64,000 nucleotides of DNA from Exilibacterium sp. (lineage in GTDB: Bacteria; Pseudomonadota; Gammaproteobacteria; Pseudomonadales; Cellvibrionaceae), in NCBI GenBank assembly GCA_028280195.1, contig JANQMH010000065.1, forward strand, positions 1 to 64,000. Reading direction: 5' to 3'. Shown here in pieces: positions 61,902 through 64,000 of this stretch (positions are counted from its first letter, which is position 1; the number at the start of each line of letters is the position of its first letter). The notes below the pieces were generated by a model. It saw nothing but the letters and a program-made list of their open reading frames with translations, made no database searches and was not told the origin of the DNA. A program made the position numbers and the translations under genes.

Positions 61902-64000
61902 CTAATCGACGATCACCTGCCGGACCGTATTCACCTTGTAACCGTTGGCCAGTATCGCCACTTCGAAAGTGCCGCTGGCGGCAAAGGCGGAGGCCTGCAG
62001 CACGATGCGATCGCTCTCGAGTCGATATTGATCGGCCGCCAGCATCCTGCCGCCGACATTTACCTCAAACACCTGCTCAACCCAGGCGGGGTTGGCGTCG
62101 AACTCGATTTCGATTGCCTGACCAAGGCTATTGTCATCGGTATCGGCATTGAGAAGCGGCGCCAGGCCCAGTTCGACAAAGTCCGAGGTATACGGGTATA
62201 CCGACGCCGGTGAGGCCACGCGCACGCTGATTCTGTCGCCGGCTTTCAGCGTACGGCTGACAAACACCCGCCCGCGCAGCGATTCCCAGGCATTGCCCGC
62301 CGCCACCGCAATACCGTTGCGATACCAGCTGAAGTCGGCATTGGCGGGCCGGCCCAGGCCCATGGGCACGGCGAGGAAGTTCGCGGGTTCGCCGGTACCC
62401 GGCAGCACACGGCGCAACAGGCGCATATCGACGCGGCCGGTCAGAGCGATATCGGCGCTCGACAGCGGTGCGAGCAGATACTCTTCACCGCGCTGCTGCA
62501 CCACACCGGTGACATTGAAGCAACCTTCGGGCGCCGGATTGCCAAACACCCCCGAGGCGCGGCCGATAAACAAGGTCAGCGCCGCCCCCGCCGCCGCGCC
62601 GCAGGCACCGGCGTCGATGCCGGCATCGAACCCCGGGAAGCCGCTGTTGCTCCAGCTGTCGGGGTCGACCAGCCCCACAGCCGCCACCGTTACCACACGG
62701 GATTCCAGCGACTCATCGTCGATGGCGGTAACCAGCGGCCGCGGGCGCAGCGGCCGCTGTGTGTCGAGTACGGTAAGCGTGTCGGGGACGATACTCAGTT
62801 GCCCCAGGGATTGTTGCACAAGGCCGGTGATTTCGAGCAGATCTCCCACCACCGGGGTGTAGCCGAAACCGTTGAGTCCGGCAAATATGCGGATCTCGTC
62901 GGCCACGTCCTCGGCAAAAAACGCCAGGCCGTTATCGGCATAGTTGCCTGTGGTCACCACCGCCTGCACCCGCACCCGCTCGCCGGCGCGCAGCGCGGCG
63001 CCGTCGCTGTCGATGGCGCTGGCCTGTGCCAGGGAGATCAGCGGCGGCTGCGTGGCGGCACCGTCGGCAATGGCGTACTTATAGATCGCCTGGGCACCGG
63101 TAACATAGAAAGTCCTGCCGTCGCGGCTGACGGTGAACCCGCGCAGATCCGACTCCTCGATTTCATCGAGGAACAGGTTCCAGGTGAACTGCCTGTTAAA
63201 ATCGGCAAAGACCAGGTTGGGCGGAAATGCGCTCTTCTCATTGATCACCCACATGGTCTGCCCGGGGCCGGCGTAAATCGCATCGGACCCGGTCGGCGCC
63301 GGCATTTCATAGTTTTCCCGGCGCTGCCAGTCGCTGCCGTTTTCGGTCGAGTAGATCGACACGAACGGCGACGACGAGGTGGGCGGCAGATAGATGCGGT
63401 CGCCTTCGGGCGAGTAGGCGGAAGAACGGGATACCGACCCGGAAACGCTGAGCGCCGGCGGATTGGCGCTATCGAATTCGCGCACGATCTCGAAGGTACT
63501 CGGATCAATGGCGCTCGGCCTGAGAATAAAAGCGCGGTTGCCCGGGAATACATCGTGGCCGAAGATAGTGCCGTCATCAGCCAGCGAGGGATTGGTCTCG
63601 AAACCGAACAGGCTGTCGGAATCCCAGAAGGCCACCGGCTCGCCGGTGGTGGCGTCGAGTTTGAACAGGTCGCGGTCAAGTGCCAGCAGCACATAGCCCT
63701 GCGGATCGTACTCCACACCGTAGCAGGTACCGTCGCGGAAGGCGGCAGCGTTGAAATCGATGGCGTTGACAAAGCGATTGCCGAACTCGTCGACGCCATA
63801 GCCGATGGCGGAGTCGGTCAACTCGTAGTGGCTGCCGTCGGCGTTATAGACATAGGGTCCGTGCGCCAGTGTGCAGGCCCAGATACGGCCGCTGGCTTCA
63901 TCGATGGCGACATCGTAACCGCGGAAGCCGGCACCCATGGTGGCAAATACGCCCTGGAACTCAAAATCCGGTGTGGGAATGGTTACCGGCCCCTGCAGCG
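61902..64000 (-). CDS. Large secreted propeller/OB-fold-like protein (5' end outside window)
   Basis: At least 699 codons; the frame stays open to the window edge, so the N-terminus is missing. The visible N-terminal half has beta-propeller-like repeats (FRGYDVAIDEASGRIWACTL, YVLLALDRDLFKLDATTGEP, YSPEGDRIYLPPTSSSPFVS). Two OB-fold-like segments follow, with LLEITGLVQQSLGQLSIVPD and FNVTGVVQQRGEEYLLAPLS, as in secreted nuclease-associated domains. The C-terminal domain ends TFEVAILANGYKVNTVRQVI. It contains no catalytic motif I can name. It lies 46 bases upstream of the PEP-CTERM gene in the same direction and may be co-expressed with it. Confidence 0.7.
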   Translation of the reverse strand, partial: LQGPVTIPTPDFEFQGVFATMGAGFRGYDVAIDEASGRIWACTLAHGPYVYNADGSHYELTDSAIGYGVDEFGNRFVNAIDFNAAAFRDGTCYGVEYDPQGYVLLALDRDLFKLDATTGEPVAFWDSDSLFGFETNPSLADDGTIFGHDVFPGNRAFILRPSAIDPSTFEIVREFDSANPPALSVSGSVSRSSAYSPEGDRIYLPPTSSSPFVSIYSTENGSDWQRRENYEMPAPTGSDAIYAGPGQTMWVINEKSAFPPNLVFADFNRQFTWNLFLDEIEESDLRGFTVSRDGRTFYVTGAQAIYKYAIADGAATQPPLISLAQASAIDSDGAALRAGERVRVQAVVTTGNYADNGLAFFAEDVADEIRIFAGLNGFGYTPVVGDLLEITGLVQQSLGQLSIVPDTLTVLDTQRPLRPRPLVTAIDDESLESRVVTVAAVGLVDPDSWSNSGFPGFDAGIDAGACGAAAGAALTLFIGRASGVFGNPAPEGCFNVTGVVQQRGEEYLLAPLSSADIALTGRVDMRLLRRVLPGTGEPANFLAVPMGLGRPANADFSWYRNGIAVAAGNAWESLRGRVFVSRTLKAGDRISVRVASPASVYPYTSDFVELGLAPLLNADTDDNSLGQAIEIEFDANPAWVEQVFEVNVGGRMLAADQYRLESDRIVLQASAFAASGTFEVAILANGYKVNTVRQVIVD

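Noticed and set aside
1..64000. tRNA or rRNA genes
   Set aside because: No cloverleaf-like segment with a T-loop motif and no rRNA sequence was recognised on either strand.

Overview
The window looks like the chromosome of a marine-type gammaproteobacterium, possibly of the Cellvibrionales/Spongiibacteraceae kind. This rests on its gene families (TamA/TamB, purE-purK, large TonB-dependent receptors including an STN-domain transducer, ECF sigma/FecR, a PEP-CTERM protein, a DUF1800/DUF1501 pair), not on any marker gene. No rRNA, tRNA, CRISPR array or prophage was seen. About 48 genes are supported.

Layout. 1-0.8 kb: truncated IS3-family transposase and a decayed intergenic stretch. 0.8-13.9 kb: a catabolic cluster on the plus strand (TonB-dependent receptor, acyl-CoA ligase, a vestigial gene, a small IacB-like protein, an SDR dehydrogenase, HyuA- and HyuB-like subunits, an MFS transporter, a thiolase-like protein and a DUF35 protein), closed by a LysR regulator facing inward. 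The gene set fits oxidation of a secondary alcohol to a ketone, ATP-dependent carboxylation, CoA activation and C-C cleavage, as in acetophenone degradation. 14-17 kb: an AT-rich scar with a start-less reading frame, then a GC-rich patch of small genes (Ogt, DUF3237, SnoaL-like, MarR) with a MarR-type palindrome in the divergent promoter. 17-26.5 kb: ABC-F ATPase, DUF1801, prolyl oligopeptidase, tamB and tamA. 27-36 kb: GAF-GGDEF-EAL protein, secreted DUF1800 and DUF1501 proteins, secreted calcineurin-like phosphoesterase, PF10118 protein, DUF2147 protein and a PraB-like secreted protein.

36.4-41.6 kb: ECF sigma factor and FecR anti-sigma divergent from a TonB-dependent transducer with an STN domain, a classic cell-surface signalling trio. 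41.8-46.6 kb: BASS-type transporter, membrane protein, purK, purE and a SulP transporter. 46.9-54 kb: coupled PhoD-like phosphatase and DUF2252 genes, a two-subunit isoquinoline-oxidoreductase-type molybdenum hydroxylase, and a membrane-bound LytTR regulator.

54-60 kb is the most unusual part: an exported protein with two avidin-like domains lies directly downstream of an exported pepsin-like aspartic protease with two DTGS motifs. The pair is divergent from a very large MalT-type LuxR regulator and flanked by a 7 x 19 bp tandem repeat. 60-64 kb: YdjM-like membrane protein, PEP-CTERM protein and a large secreted beta-propeller/OB-fold-like protein that runs off the end.

A further theme is short tandem duplication (mostly 14-15 bp) at the 5' ends of genes. 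Three such arrays encode in-frame five-residue repeats in the N-termini of exported proteins (DUF2147, pepsin-like and PEP-CTERM).
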